Part shown: in pieces, positions 11,484 through 21,673 of the stretch
Layout: every line of letters starts with the position of its first letter
Position numbering within the stretch: the stretch's first letter is position 1
DNA from: Jackrogersella multiformis
Lineage: Eukaryota; Ascomycota; Sordariomycetes; Xylariales; Hypoxylaceae
Assembly: GCA_902806575.1 (NCBI GenBank)
Contig: CADCXD010000002.1
Coordinates: 3,968,001-4,032,000 of the forward strand
Direction: 5' to 3'
DNA: 64,000 bases
The notes under the pieces: model-generated
Seen by the model: the letters and a program-made list of their open reading frames with translations, nothing else
Databases searched by the model: none
What the model was told of the DNA's origin: nothing
Translations under genes and position numbers: made by a program

Positions 11484-12258
11484 ATGGCTTCATCCGGCGA
11501 ACCTTTCTACATCCGATACTAGTACGTACAAGCCCGAGCCGGGAAGCGCTTGATAAACCGAAAGCCCGACAGCTAACCCATTGATCCTCTACAGCTCGGG
11601 TCACTCCGGCCGATTCGGTCATGAATTCCTAGGCAAGCTACTTTTCGATCTACCCAGCTATGTCGACGGGGAAGAAGTGAGCTAATGGCAGCGCAGAATT
11701 CGACATCCGAGTCGTCGGCGACGGCAGAAGCGCCGTAGCGCGATACGCGAACAACTCCAACTACCGAAACGACAGTCTGATCCGCAAAGAGAGTACGTCT
11801 ACCCAGCCGCACTTCCATCCTCCTCCCTTCCCTCCCCACCCTCCAAGAGGAGGCACGCAGAGGCCGAGCTAACCAACGCAAATTAGTGTGTGTCAGTTCG
11901 CTGGTGGTAGACGAGATCCGTCGCATCGTCAAGACGAGCGAGATCATGAAGGAGGACGACGCGAAGTGGCCCCAGAAGAACAAGGACGGCAGACAGGAGC
12001 TGGAGATCCGAGTGGGCAACGATCACATATCATTCGAGGTTTGTCCCCCCGCGTTGCGCAAGCTGGCATGAAGGCTGCTACAGAATGGCAAACACTAACC
12101 TTGCCCGACTATAGACAGCTAAGATCGGATCCCTAATCGACGTGACCGAGTCGGCGGACCCCGAAGGTCTACGGGTATTCTACTACCTAGTGCAGGACCT
12201 CAAGGCGCTCGTGTTCAGTTTGACGTCGTTGCATTTCAAGATCAAGCCCATCTCGTGA
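11484..12258 (+). CDS. Mago nashi, exon junction complex core
   Basis: Core exon-junction-complex protein that pairs with Y14 and locks eIF4A-III on spliced mRNA. Five exons (11484-11521, 11595-11632, 11697-11792, 11887-12038 and 12115-12258) give 155 aa, close to the usual 145-150. Family blocks are all present: FYIRYY, GHSGRFGHEFLEFDIR, YANNSNYRNDSLIRKE, SEIMKEDDAKWP, GRQELEIRVG, DPEGLRVFYYLVQDLK and a C-terminal HFKIKP. The second intron begins with GC (GCAAGC at 11633) instead of GT; reading it as a GC-AG intron is the only way to keep the invariant HEFLEF block. The third intron splits an ATG codon. The first residues (MASSGEP) are a short unconserved leader. Confidence 0.96.
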
Positions 12259-12656
12259 TGAGAATAGGAACGGAGATGGCGCAGATGCGGAATTTATGAT
12301 CATCGTTATGTACAATCGGAGTACGACCTTGACCCCCTAAATGGAATATACCCCTTGCCGCAAAGTCGTGAAATGCTACTATCCTCTCGTCATGAACATG
12401 ATGTCTCTGTATGGGAGACTAAACCTGATCTCTTCCGTGCTTGACCTCACTCGATTTCGCGTTCTGTGGTGTCTTCATATCTGTATTGCGGAATCGAGAA
12501 GCCGGCAACGACTATCCTTCGTCAAACATGTCTCTTCCCCTACCCTAAATTACTACTAATTGAGTAAGTGGTCGTATTGTATATCATCAAACGTCCACCC
12601 CCCAAATACCGATCATCAAGGATCGTTCATCCGTAAATGGAAAGGGCTGTATACCA
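12259..12656. other. convergent intergenic space, no gene seen
   Basis: About 400 bases between the convergent 3' ends of mago and GID4. Probably both 3' UTRs; no feature seen. Confidence 0.6.
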
Positions 12657-14122
12657 CTACCGGAATTCCACATCGCCGAAACAACCTTTATTCTCCACGT
12701 GCTTAAGCTCTAGTTGTTGGAATCTATTATATAGTATCAGTAACGATATCCCCTGCTCATCACTCGAAGCGGTAGCGCAAAACGTAATCAAACAGACGGT
12801 AAGGAAGACAAAGTCTAATAAATGCCGAGGGAAATATAAAATGTAATAAATACGAAACATAACAATCGTGAAATTGGCAACGTACTTCTCGCTTTTGGAG
12901 TGGAAATATATACCACTGACGCTGCCTTCCTTCTGGTTAAAGCAGATGTAGTAGAAACCCTCGAAACTGGCGCCGTTGAGAGTACGGACGCGGTGATCGG
13001 GGACCAGAAAGTGTTCCTTCCAGCGCATGAAGATGTTCTCGCGCTGGGCAAGGTTCGGGATCGCGACCGGTCCCTTGCGCACTTGCTTAGCGTACTGTCG
13101 GAAGGCCGAGAACTTGCTCCAGTGGTTCAGGTCTATCTTCTCCGTCGCGCCCCAGTTCTCGTGCTTCGTCACGAAGCCGTACTTGCTGCCGATGAGCTCG
13201 CCCTCGAAATACGTGGTAAGAGTCGGGTTATCCTCCGTCAGGCCTGAAGGTTGCTCGTCACATTAGCGGAGACCCTTTGGCACGGGGAAAAAGTGAGGGG
13301 ATGGGACACGTAAAGGGCCAATTCAAATCGAACCAAAACCAAAATGAACTACGGTAGAGTAAATGGCAAACTAACCTTGGATCTTTAGGAATCCGCAGAG
13401 GAATGACTCTCGCAGATCAACGTACTTGATCTCCACCTGCACATCGTACACTTGCCGTTCCGATTGTTGTGTACCATGGAATCTACTTCCCGGGCGCAAA
13501 TAGGACGAGGGTGAGGTAGGTATTATCTTAAGCAAGATGAGCGACAATCCAACTAGCTGTTGATATAGGATTCATATGATGCGTATAAACATACTCTGAC
13601 ATTGGAGAAATCATATCCCATCGAGGGCGCATAGGGGTTCCCTTGGAATCGACCGGGCGCCGCTCCATATTCTAGCTTTTCGCCATCTGCGCCGATGGAG
13701 GAAACAGTGTCGTAGCCAACGATGGTCCGTGGGTGTCTAGACGCATCTACGTCGCCTCTGGCCGATGCATCGTCATCTGCGTCGCTCGGCTTGTATGATG
13801 GGGTTGTGGCCTGTGATGAAGAGTCGGGTTGTTCGGAGAGCAGAGTAGGTTCGGTACCGTTCCTCGAATCTGGTCTGGGTGACTCGGTGGCGGATAGCGA
13901 ATCTGAGATGGCGTCTTGGATCCCGGAGGGTATCGGCGCGCTAACTGGTTCAGGGGATGACGATGATGATGATGAGACGACATCTTGGTCGTCGAAATTC
14001 ATCTCGAGGCCATCTTGGTCGGGTCGCCAACTACTTCGGGCAGCGTCTTCAGGGTCGGGGCATGAGGAGCTGTGGGATCGAGGAGGGAGATCGGGAGGCG
14101 GATTATTAGAGGGGGTAGGCAT
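12657..14122 (-). CDS. GID4: GID4/VID24 substrate receptor of GID/CTLH ubiquitin ligase
   Basis: Degron receptor of the GID E3 ligase; in yeast it binds N-terminal proline of gluconeogenic enzymes and directs their degradation when glucose returns. Four exons (13595-14122, 13376-13526, 12886-13243 and 12657-12723) join in phase to 367 aa. Residues 1-176 are a low-complexity Ser/Pro/Asp-rich tail. The VID24 beta-barrel follows: SYLRPGSRFHGTQQSERQVY, VQVEIKYVDLRESFLCGFL, GLTEDNPTLTTYFEGE, HWSKF, FMRWKEHFLVPDH, ASFEGFYYICFN, and a last exon ending ELKHVENKGCFGDVEFR. The second exon's acceptor is placed at 13527 because only that position keeps the conserved SYLRPGSRF in frame. Confidence 0.95.
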
Positions 14123-14145
14123 GCTGAGGCGTATAGCGGTGGCAG

Positions 14146-14147
<2 letters not shown>

Positions 14148-14179
<32 letters not shown>
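14148..14179. repeat. (GCA)n microsatellite in GID4 leader
   Basis: About ten uninterrupted GCA units beginning 25 bases upstream of the GID4 start codon, hence probably transcribed as CUG repeats in the 5' UTR. Followed by a degenerate GGTAGT stretch to about 14205. Confidence 0.9.
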
Positions 14180-14182
<3 letters not shown>

Positions 14183-14392
14183 GGTGGTAGTAGTGGTAGT
14201 AATAGTATGTGGCGATAGTGACCAATAAGCAAGTTGCCTTTGTTTCCCTTAACTATAGTAGGCCTCTCGAGTAACAAACGCGATGGATGGTAGCTGCGCG
14301 TGAGATTGAACAACCTATAACGGCTTCAATGTGCTGTGCCGAGGAGAAGGAGGAAATGTACAAATAAAATTAATGCAAGAAGGAAAAGAAAC

Positions 14393-14430
14393 CGAAGCAG
14401 AAGCAGAAGCAGAAGCAGAAGAGATTGGAA
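14393..14430. repeat. (GAAGCA)n hexanucleotide repeat
   Basis: Five to six tandem GAAGCA units in the GID4 upstream region. Simple-sequence repeat with no other visible function. Confidence 0.85.
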
Positions 14431-15524
14431 GTAAGAAACAGCCTACACCCAAAGAGAAGAAGAAGAAAAGGATTATCTCGTGATGTCGAATAGTGAATGG
14501 TGAATAGTGAAACGGATTAATGATTAAAACCACGAGGAGATTGATCAAAATGTCAAAAGGGTTTAAAGCTGCCGAAACTTGTGAAAGTCGGCTTGACTTG
14601 GTTGCAGGATTATTAGAAGTCTGGGGGTGGAGAAAAGGCCCAACGCCTTTAACGATTCCTAGGTGGAGGAAGGACAAGGGGAAGAAGGGGGGCTTGGGGA
14701 GGAGCCGTGAGTCTATTAATAGAGCTTGTATAACGTAGGTAGCTGAAGTTAATGTTAAATGTTAATGAATGATAGGTACCTAGCTGCCTAGGTAGGTATG
14801 TGTGACACGTAACTTTGGGTAGCTGGAGGTTCATAGATTAGATGGGGTGTATAATTTTAGTAGATGTCTAGGTGAATACCTTATGTAAATAAAGTCCTAT
14901 ACACTAGTTGTAAGGTAAGATGGAATGTAATAATAATGCAAATATAATAATAGAAGAAACTTATTAATTATGCTATCAGTGGTAAGCTTAATCGACACTA
15001 AGAAATATCTTGACCGCTATAAGATAATGGATATCTACATATGTAGGTAGGTAATGACGAACTACCTAGGTAGGTGGGTAAGTAGCTAGCTCACACATCA
15101 CACACTTCTTTACAGTCATTATAAATTCTAAAGATTGAAAGACTCAAGAAGCAGGCATATAATTTCGAAACTAACACAGCGTTCATACTAGCCGTTGCTC
15201 ATTTCGCATTCGGAAGTGCTTCAACAGGAATGTTCACATTCAAATCCCATGACACGTTCAATAGCGGCGGATCATTATGCGTGTCTTAGACATTAAGTGC
15301 CATGTGCTGTACACCGGGTACATACCTAATCAATGCGAACTCGCCCTACCATGCCTTAGGTAGGTGTTGAAGATTAAGATGCCTAAGTACCTAGGTAGGT
15401 AGGTTAGACAATACAACTAATAGATGAGAGGGTTCCAAGTTATAGCAACTTTCATAAGTAATACCTTAGTTACCTATATAGGTACCGGTACCTAGTTATA
15501 CCTGAGTTACCTAGTTACTGAGAA

Positions 15525-15737
15525 TTAACTGTGACTCCTCGCCTTAAAACTCTTCCTCGGGATTGAGGGGGATAGATGTTTAGCTTCGTTACCAGCGTAC
15601 ACCGGTCGTAGATAGATAAACTCCGAGGCCTCCTTCACAAAAGAGGAAGGGAAAAAATAACGCTTCAGTTCGTCATGCCGTGACGGCCCGTTGACGTTAA
15701 CCCTGATGTGGGATAGAGAATACTTTTTCTCTGCCAT
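15525..15737 (-). CDS. doubtful small ORF, 70 aa
   Basis: An ATG-initiated frame isolated in a repeat-rich intergenic stretch. It is basic with no signal peptide or membrane segment, and no family is recognised. It has no obvious splice partner on either side. It is listed because it starts with ATG, but chance is a fair explanation. Confidence 0.15.
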   Translation of the reverse strand: MAEKKYSLSHIRVNVNGPSRHDELKRYFFPSSFVKEASEFIYLRPVYAGNEAKHLSPSIPRKSFKARSHS

Positions 15738-16067
15738 GCTTCAACTAGACTAAGACCACGGGAAGCTTATATTGCATATTTAGTGACAGGAATGATACGT
15801 CTTAAAAGTGCATTGCCGTTCTTCGAAAGTAGGTACCTAGGTAGGTATCCATCCTGTCAATGCTTGTGCGCTTGGATTGTCACCGTTCTGGGTTATTGCA
15901 TTTCGCTGAATGTTCTACTAATTCTTCATAATCAGCACTCATCTACATAGAGAACTATATACCGTTACTCTTTGTGGGTATCATGTGTCTCCGTGTTTCC
16001 GCCTGCGAACGAAGCCAAATAAGCTAGAGTCCATCGAGATCTAATTCTCTGGTCACCTGGGAGTTAA

Positions 16068-17580
16068 TTATCCAGCTGCAACATCTGTGCCTGACTGCTC
16101 TGGTTTGAATCCCCTGAAGTAAGCACGCCGAAACGAGTTCAGGTCATCTGCAGTGTGACCCTTCACTTGCTCCTCCTGTGTTCTCAGCGAGAGCGCAGAT
16201 AAATCGACCTCCGAGTCCGGTAGACGACGGTAAGTGATCAATCTTCGCGACCCTGTAAACTTCGTAAGTTTAACCTTTCGCGAGTGTAAACATGTAAGAA
16301 ACCTACATTTGTTGAATACCTGAGTGCAGACGACCACAATGCTCAAGCACGGGTGCGTCGGTACGGGAATTTCTTGTTCTTCATCGTTCGCTGTTGGCAT
16401 CCAGAATGACAGACGACCGTTGTCCACCAATGTATCCGAGGCAAAGTCAAGGATGACATCTAGCATCGCTGTAAAGCTGTACGGTTTCTTTGGAGCCACA
16501 AATAATGGATTTCTAGTCCTATTAGCGACTCACACCAAGCTTCTCGGCGCGCATGCCTTACTTGTATGTCTTTTTCCCCTTTTCCACGAGCCACGCATCC
16601 TTCTCCTCCGGGTCTCTGCATCCGAGGACTTTTAACCCTTCTCTCACGCCGTATGGGGGGTCGCAGACGATGCCGTCAAGTATCCTCGCTTTCCGCACGG
16701 GGCTATTCGTCAAGTCGCTGACGAAAACGTCACCCAACAGGCTCTCGAGTCCGTATTGTTTGAAGTTGCCCTTCAAGCTCCTCTTCCCACCTTCACCCCT
16801 GACACTACGACCGTCGATGTCACTCCCCCAACCAAGAGCGCCGAAATGCGCGCATGCGATTGGGAAGCTGCCGGTACCTACGAAGGGATCGTAGAAGAGC
16901 TTCCCCGGCGCGGCAAGGGCGATGTTAGCCGTGACCAGGGCTAGCTCTGAATCCATAGAGGTAGTGCTGATATATCCTCGCTTCTTGAGATCATAGGTTT
17001 TGATCAGCTCGCGCACACTGTGGCCTGCGAGGCGACCGAAATGTACTTTTAAGGGGTTAGGAAGGTTGCGTGGTACAGAATCGAACTCCCATTCCTCGAA
17101 GATGGTGAACTTCTGATCCGGGTTTTTAAGGAGAATGAGCCCTTCGAACCCCAGGTAGGCGAATGAATTTATGAGATCTATTTTCCGCTTTTCTGATCGA
17201 GAGCCTTGATAGGCATCTATATTTATCTTGAATGAGACGTCCTTATATTGAGGCCATAGGTGGACGGTGCCACGCTTAACAATAGCGTGCAGTTCGTCAT
17301 ACGTCTCGGCGGTGCCCCAATGCTCGTGAATTGTCTGCGCTAAGACGGAGCGTTTTAGGAGAGCCTTCGCAGCACCTTCGGATGGCAAGCGGACTATACA
17401 GAAGGGTGACTGAAGAAGACGGTAAGTATAAACGATGCGAGTAAACTACAGCATCTATTCCATTACCTCTTCACTATAAGACAGGACGTCTAGGTCGATA
17501 CCTTCGACAACAGCGAGTGACTGTATCTCTGCCAGACGAAAAGTCTCATGAGACTGGGAAAACCGGATGAGGTACTCCAT
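16068..17580 (-). CDS. TRM11: tRNA (guanine(10)-N2)-methyltransferase catalytic subunit Trm11
   Basis: Catalytic partner of Trm112; makes m2G at position 10 of tRNA using S-adenosylmethionine. Four exons (17467-17580, 16562-17409, 16307-16512 and 16068-16252) give 450 aa. The N-terminal THUMP-type region begins MEYLIRFSQSHETFRLAEIQSL. The Rossmann methyltransferase shows the SAM-binding DPFVGTGS (212-219) and the catalytic DPPYG (288-292) typical of N2-guanine methylases. The third exon carries KPYSFTAMLDVILDFAS and the fourth begins inside WSRRLITYRRLP. The acceptor at 16513 restores the frame into the KKPYSF block. The 5' end faces RPP40 across a RIP-type AT-rich island. Confidence 0.95.
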
Positions 17581-17779
17581 TATGGATTATGTGCCTTGAG
17601 CCGGTTTGTAGAAACCCAGGACAGTAGAAATGTTCCTGATATTTTTCCGTCTGTAAATCGCTCCATCTGAGGTTTAACAGTGTTAATTTAGTAGCTGTCT
17701 CTTGAATGTTCAAGTTACTAAGACTCGCTCACGCGGGTTTAAAGCTAGCCATAGCGTTATTTCCGCCAAACCGTTAAAC

Positions 17780-18385
17780 CATGTAAACATTATTATATAA
17801 ATGTATAATATATATTATATTTTATAATAACCTTTTATAAATATAAAAAGTATAACGTTATAAAACGTTATATTTATATTTTTATAAAAAGTTATAATAA
17901 TTTATTTAAAAAAATATTACGTAAAACTTTTTCGTTATTATTAATTAATTTTAAATATAAATAATTTTTATAATATAATATAAATTAAAATATAATTTAT
18001 ATAAATAAATAACTTTTAAAAAATTAAATTTAATTATTTAATTATTATTAAATTATTATTAAAATAAAAATAAATAAATTTACGTTTTTTATATTTTATA
18101 TAATTTAAATTATTTATAAAAAATATATAATATAAAACGTTATATTTTTTATATTTATAAAAAATTATTATAAAAATTATAATTATATAATTTATATTTA
18201 AAATAATAATTAAAGTGATAACTTATACGTTAAAAATAGCTCGTGCTTTATATTTATTAACTTTATTTCGCGATATTAATTTAACGATTTAACGAAAATA
18301 ATATATATAATTAACCGTTAAATTTTATAAATATAAAAATATAAAAAAAGTTTATTTATTTATATTAAAAAAATAAAACGTTAAA
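17780..18385. repeat. AT-rich island, probable RIP-mutated repeat
   Basis: About 600 bases made almost entirely of A and T, abruptly different from both flanks. The few surviving C residues are nearly all in CG (ACGTT, TACGT, CGCGAT), while CA, CT and CC are nearly absent. That is the pattern expected from repeat-induced point mutation, and the reverse of loss through CpG methylation. No frame survives. It is most simply an extinct transposon fragment. It lies between divergent TRM11 and RPP40, beginning about 200 bases upstream of TRM11 and ending about 280 upstream of RPP40. Confidence 0.75.
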
Positions 18386-18666
18386 TACGGCGATATATAA
18401 TAATCTCGATAAATATCCTAGAGAAAGTTTTAGTAAAACAGTATAGTCCAATATCAGAGTTAACAGCTAAATATAAATACATAAACTTTTAAAGTTCTTC
18501 TGAACTCAGGTACTACCTAAGGTACCTAGGTACCTAGAGTATCAACTTCAATACCTAATATCGGGATGGCCTCTACTAGACACATTTAGACAACGCAAGC
18601 AAGGTTCACTCAAGTCTCGCATGACCGTACTATACATGCCTTAGAATCTAGAGATCGTTAGAGAAT

Positions 18667-20040
18667 ATGTTCTCATTTGCGACGCCAAGCCTCTACCAAT
18701 CTTCAACATGCTTCGTCACGTATGGAGTAACGAGCCATCTGGAACGAGGGCATATTCCAAATAAGGGAAAACCATGGAGCGTATTGCTCGCACAGGACTT
18801 CGTGCATATGGTTTGCTTTACCAATTCTCGTACATTTATCTGCAGCATTTGCTAATATAAGTTAGGTGGATCTGATTATCCCAGAAGAACTGCTACAGCT
18901 TGTCAAGGAGAAGATTACTGGCGATCCTAGTCGAGCACCAGTATTTTACAAGGTCATCATGAGACTTGGACAAATATTGGAAGCAGACTTCTTCACCGAA
19001 TACATTAAAATAGGTGATAGAGCCAATGCCTGGTATATCCTCGTGGTTACAAGACTGACATATATCGCCGCAGGAAACATTATGATGCTCTCAGAAGGAA
19101 GAATAGATTCCGATAATGTATTTTCAATGAAAGATGGTAAGCGATAAGTGTTTGACATAATGGGGGAAAGATGATGGTTCCCTAATGGCTAACAATATTT
19201 GGCCATTCTAGGCTTGCTCACGATGTATCTTGACAAGGAAACATATGAGCGAGCTGGGCTTGTTGGGAAGCCTCATGGAGTAAAAGGTAAACGTGGATCT
19301 AAGCCAAGATGGGGTAAGTTTAACGCGCTCCAAGCTGATTATTATTCATATTAATTCGTTCTTGTAGTGGTAGAATTTGATCTCCGGAGTCCCTCGATGC
19401 TCCACGGCAAGAAGGGCTTTGATAGACTGGCGTACGCATGTAAAAACGTGCTAAACATACCCGTCACCTGGCTCTTCCACAACCTTTCCAAGAGTAAGAA
19501 ACATATACCACTCTGTGTTATATTATTTTCTAAAAATTGCATTATATAGCACCTGTCCCCGATCCTCTCTCGCGGCACTATCCCACTAAATACACGTCAC
19601 ATCCTGGAGCTTCCGAGGGTCTTTTCATGAAGGTTCCGCCGTTGAAACCTCCCCCTGCCATCCTCTCCAGCCAAAGCCGTATAGATCTGGATGAGTTTTC
19701 CACCGATATCTACGAGTGGCTGTCTCTAGTGCGTCTCGATAGCCCACGGGTGGATGTAGATGATAAGATCGACCCTTACTTATCCGGTTACGCTGTTCCC
19801 GGCGACTCTGAGGATGTTCGGAAAGAGAAACTATGCCGAATCAGTTGGCAAGGCTTCATTCCGCCAAAGTGGACTCAACAAACCTTGGCAGATGTGATAC
19901 TCACTTTGCCATCCAAGTCGTGGTTCTCGCTAAGTGTGACATCGTTCGCAAGGGGTATCGTCGGGGATAGCGCGGACTGTACCATTCTAAGGCCGCCCAA
20001 CTCGCCGGGAGAGTACTTCCTTTGGGATATCAAGAGATAG
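18667..20040 (+). CDS. RPP40: ribonuclease P/MRP subunit p40 (Rpp40 family)
   Basis: Protein subunit of nuclear RNase P/MRP, needed for tRNA 5' maturation. Six exons (18667-18810, 18866-19013, 19074-19136, 19212-19313, 19368-19493 and 19550-20040) give 357 aa. Recognised from the fungal Rpp40 blocks: MFSFATPSLYQSS, SKGKPW-like NKGKPWS, VDLIIPEEL, DFFTEYIK, VFSMKDGLLTMYLDKETYERAG, GVKGKRGSKPRW, VEFDLRSPSMLHGKKGF and a C-terminal FGP-like Pro-rich region. Intron 2 (60 bases) is a multiple of three without a stop, so retention would insert 20 residues rather than truncate. The gene converges on the ankyrin gene with only 43 bases between stop codons. Confidence 0.9.
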
Positions 20041-20083
20041 GATTGAGAAAAATAACACCGTACTCGATCTTTCATTAATCGAA

Positions 20084-20758
20084 TTAATCTTGCCTCGGCC
20101 GGACATTGCGATTGGCCCAGTCTTGGTCTGCTACGGCATATTGGACTAGCTGTCTCAGTTCGGCCTGCCCAGCTTCGGATTGAAAGTCCTCTCGTTCAGC
20201 TAATTGTTCTAATCTACTTCGCAATTCGGGAACAACCTCAATCTGGATCCCCTCGTCGGCTTCGGTGGATCTGATGGATACGTCGGCTATGCGTATGCCT
20301 CCTGGTAAGGGTGGTGGGCCGTTTGTGTTTCCATTGGTCCCATTGGTTCCATGGGTCGCGTTTAGGAGATTTCGAGCATGGCCGACCTCCTCTTTGCTCT
20401 CTAGGTACTCGGCAACCTCAGGGAAATCGCCCTCCTCAGCTATCTTATGGCACGCGGTATATCCTTCCAAACCCCTAATTGTGATATCAGCTCCTAGTTC
20501 TTCAACTAGGACTCGAGCAGCATCAACGGTTTCGACGACAAAAAGAGCTGTCTCGTCATCTTCGTCGCGCAAGTTGACATCGACGTCAAACTCGCGAATT
20601 AAGGTGCGAAGAAGATCGAGGTGATTATAGCTTGCTGCCGCATGAACTAGGGAATAACCGTGAGAGTCTTGCTCCGAGGCTAGAGCTGGGTTCTCACGGA
20701 GTAGAGGTAGCAAAGCCGGGCTATTGTCGGCTGCCAGCAGGAAAGGGTTAGCAGACAT
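20084..20758 (-). CDS. ankyrin-repeat protein
   Basis: Intronless, 224 aa. Three ankyrin repeats are visible at about residues 33-122: HGYSLVHAAASYNHLDLLRTLI, a degenerate DETALFVVETVDAARVLVEELGAD, and EGYTACHKIAEEGDFPEVAEYL. An Asn/Gly/Thr linker with a Pro stretch follows, then a charged helical tail rich in Glu and Arg. It resembles small single-domain fungal ankyrin proteins such as the ribosome-assembly factor Yar1, but I would not assign that role from sequence alone. Start at 20758 (MSANPFLLAADNS). The 3' end nearly touches that of RPP40, so the two mRNAs may overlap. Confidence 0.85.
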   Translation of the reverse strand: MSANPFLLAADNSPALLPLLRENPALASEQDSHGYSLVHAAASYNHLDLLRTLIREFDVDVNLRDEDDETALFVVETVDAARVLVEELGADITIRGLEGYTACHKIAEEGDFPEVAEYLESKEEVGHARNLLNATHGTNGTNGNTNGPPPLPGGIRIADVSIRSTEADEGIQIEVVPELRSRLEQLAEREDFQSEAGQAELRQLVQYAVADQDWANRNVRPRQD

Positions 20759-21673
20759 TGCGACTAGGTACTCAGCCTGGGCGGATATAAATTGTAAATA
20801 TCAGTTGAAAGGAATCAAAAATGAAGCCTGGTTAGAATGATCATTTTCTTTGGAAGTGATAGTATAAAATTAAAAAAGATTTGGTTAGTAGATTGGAGTT
20901 CGGTATGACGCATCTTAGGAAAATCTGACAAGCCCTGTGAACCTCCGTACCTGCCCCTCGCTAGATAATAAACCCCGCCTGTCTGCCGTCAAAATGCCCT
21001 GGCCCACTATAGGACTCCATTGATTATCGTAGACCGCCTTCCGTTTTAGGTGTATCTTGGTTCTAAAGTGGGTACCTACCTAGGTAGTACCGTAACACAA
21101 CGAAGTCAGCTAGGAATTGGGTACCTGATTTTATCCATCACTTCAAAACGACACTGAGAAACAGTTGCATTAATATTTTAGGTATCTCCAGTACTTGGGT
21201 AAGTAGCAAGGTCACTGTGCCTGATACCATTAATGATCCAGCCTTTCACCTTCCATGACCTTTAATTTGGGTATCTGAGACTGACTATAGCGGCGTAGCT
21301 CCGGGTGACTCATGTCGGTAACCACACGGCTCTCTTGCCTGAGGTTGTAAGCATCTGCCTACCCTGATCTGCTTCCTATTGCCTTTATCTTGTTAGGATT
21401 CTTAGAAGCTGCAACCACAAGTGGAAATCAAAGTTATCGGAGACTAATTAGGTAATCAGAAGTTCCTACCAAAGATTCTACAAATCACCAAGGTACATCT
21501 CGTCAAACACTACATGTATCACACATCATTTACTCTACACTTCACCATTGAATTTGGGGTACAGTAGAGCGCATACCATTCTCACTATTTCCCGGCATAG
21601 GGCTCAGCCTGGGACTATTCGTCAATCAAGCTCCTCACCCATCATTAAAAAAAATCACCGTCAGCAGCAAACT
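20759..21673. other. divergent promoter region of ankyrin gene and TRL1
   Basis: About 915 bases. One TACCTACCTAGGTAGTACC palindrome lies near 21070. The TRL1 frame is open upstream of its ATG (from about 21548) but contains no earlier ATG. No other feature seen. Confidence 0.6.

Larger units (their letters stand above)
14123..16067. other. 1.9 kb intergenic, repeats only
   Basis: Upstream of GID4. It holds two microsatellites (listed separately), several TACCTAGGTA palindromes (for example 15063-15072 and near 14790, 15390 and 15840) and AT-rich DNA. One small ATG-initiated minus-strand frame (15525-15737) is listed separately as doubtful. Confidence 0.55.

Noticed and set aside
14315..14677. 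120-codon minus-strand frame upstream of GID4
   Set aside because: Ser/Ala and Leu/Pro repeats come from the (GAAGCA)n tract; no conserved content.
17580..18666. AT-rich island as a centromere fragment or mitochondrial insertion
   Set aside because: Only about 600 bases with genes on both sides, and no mitochondrial gene or tRNA is recognisable. The RIP-like CpG retention fits a transposon relic better.
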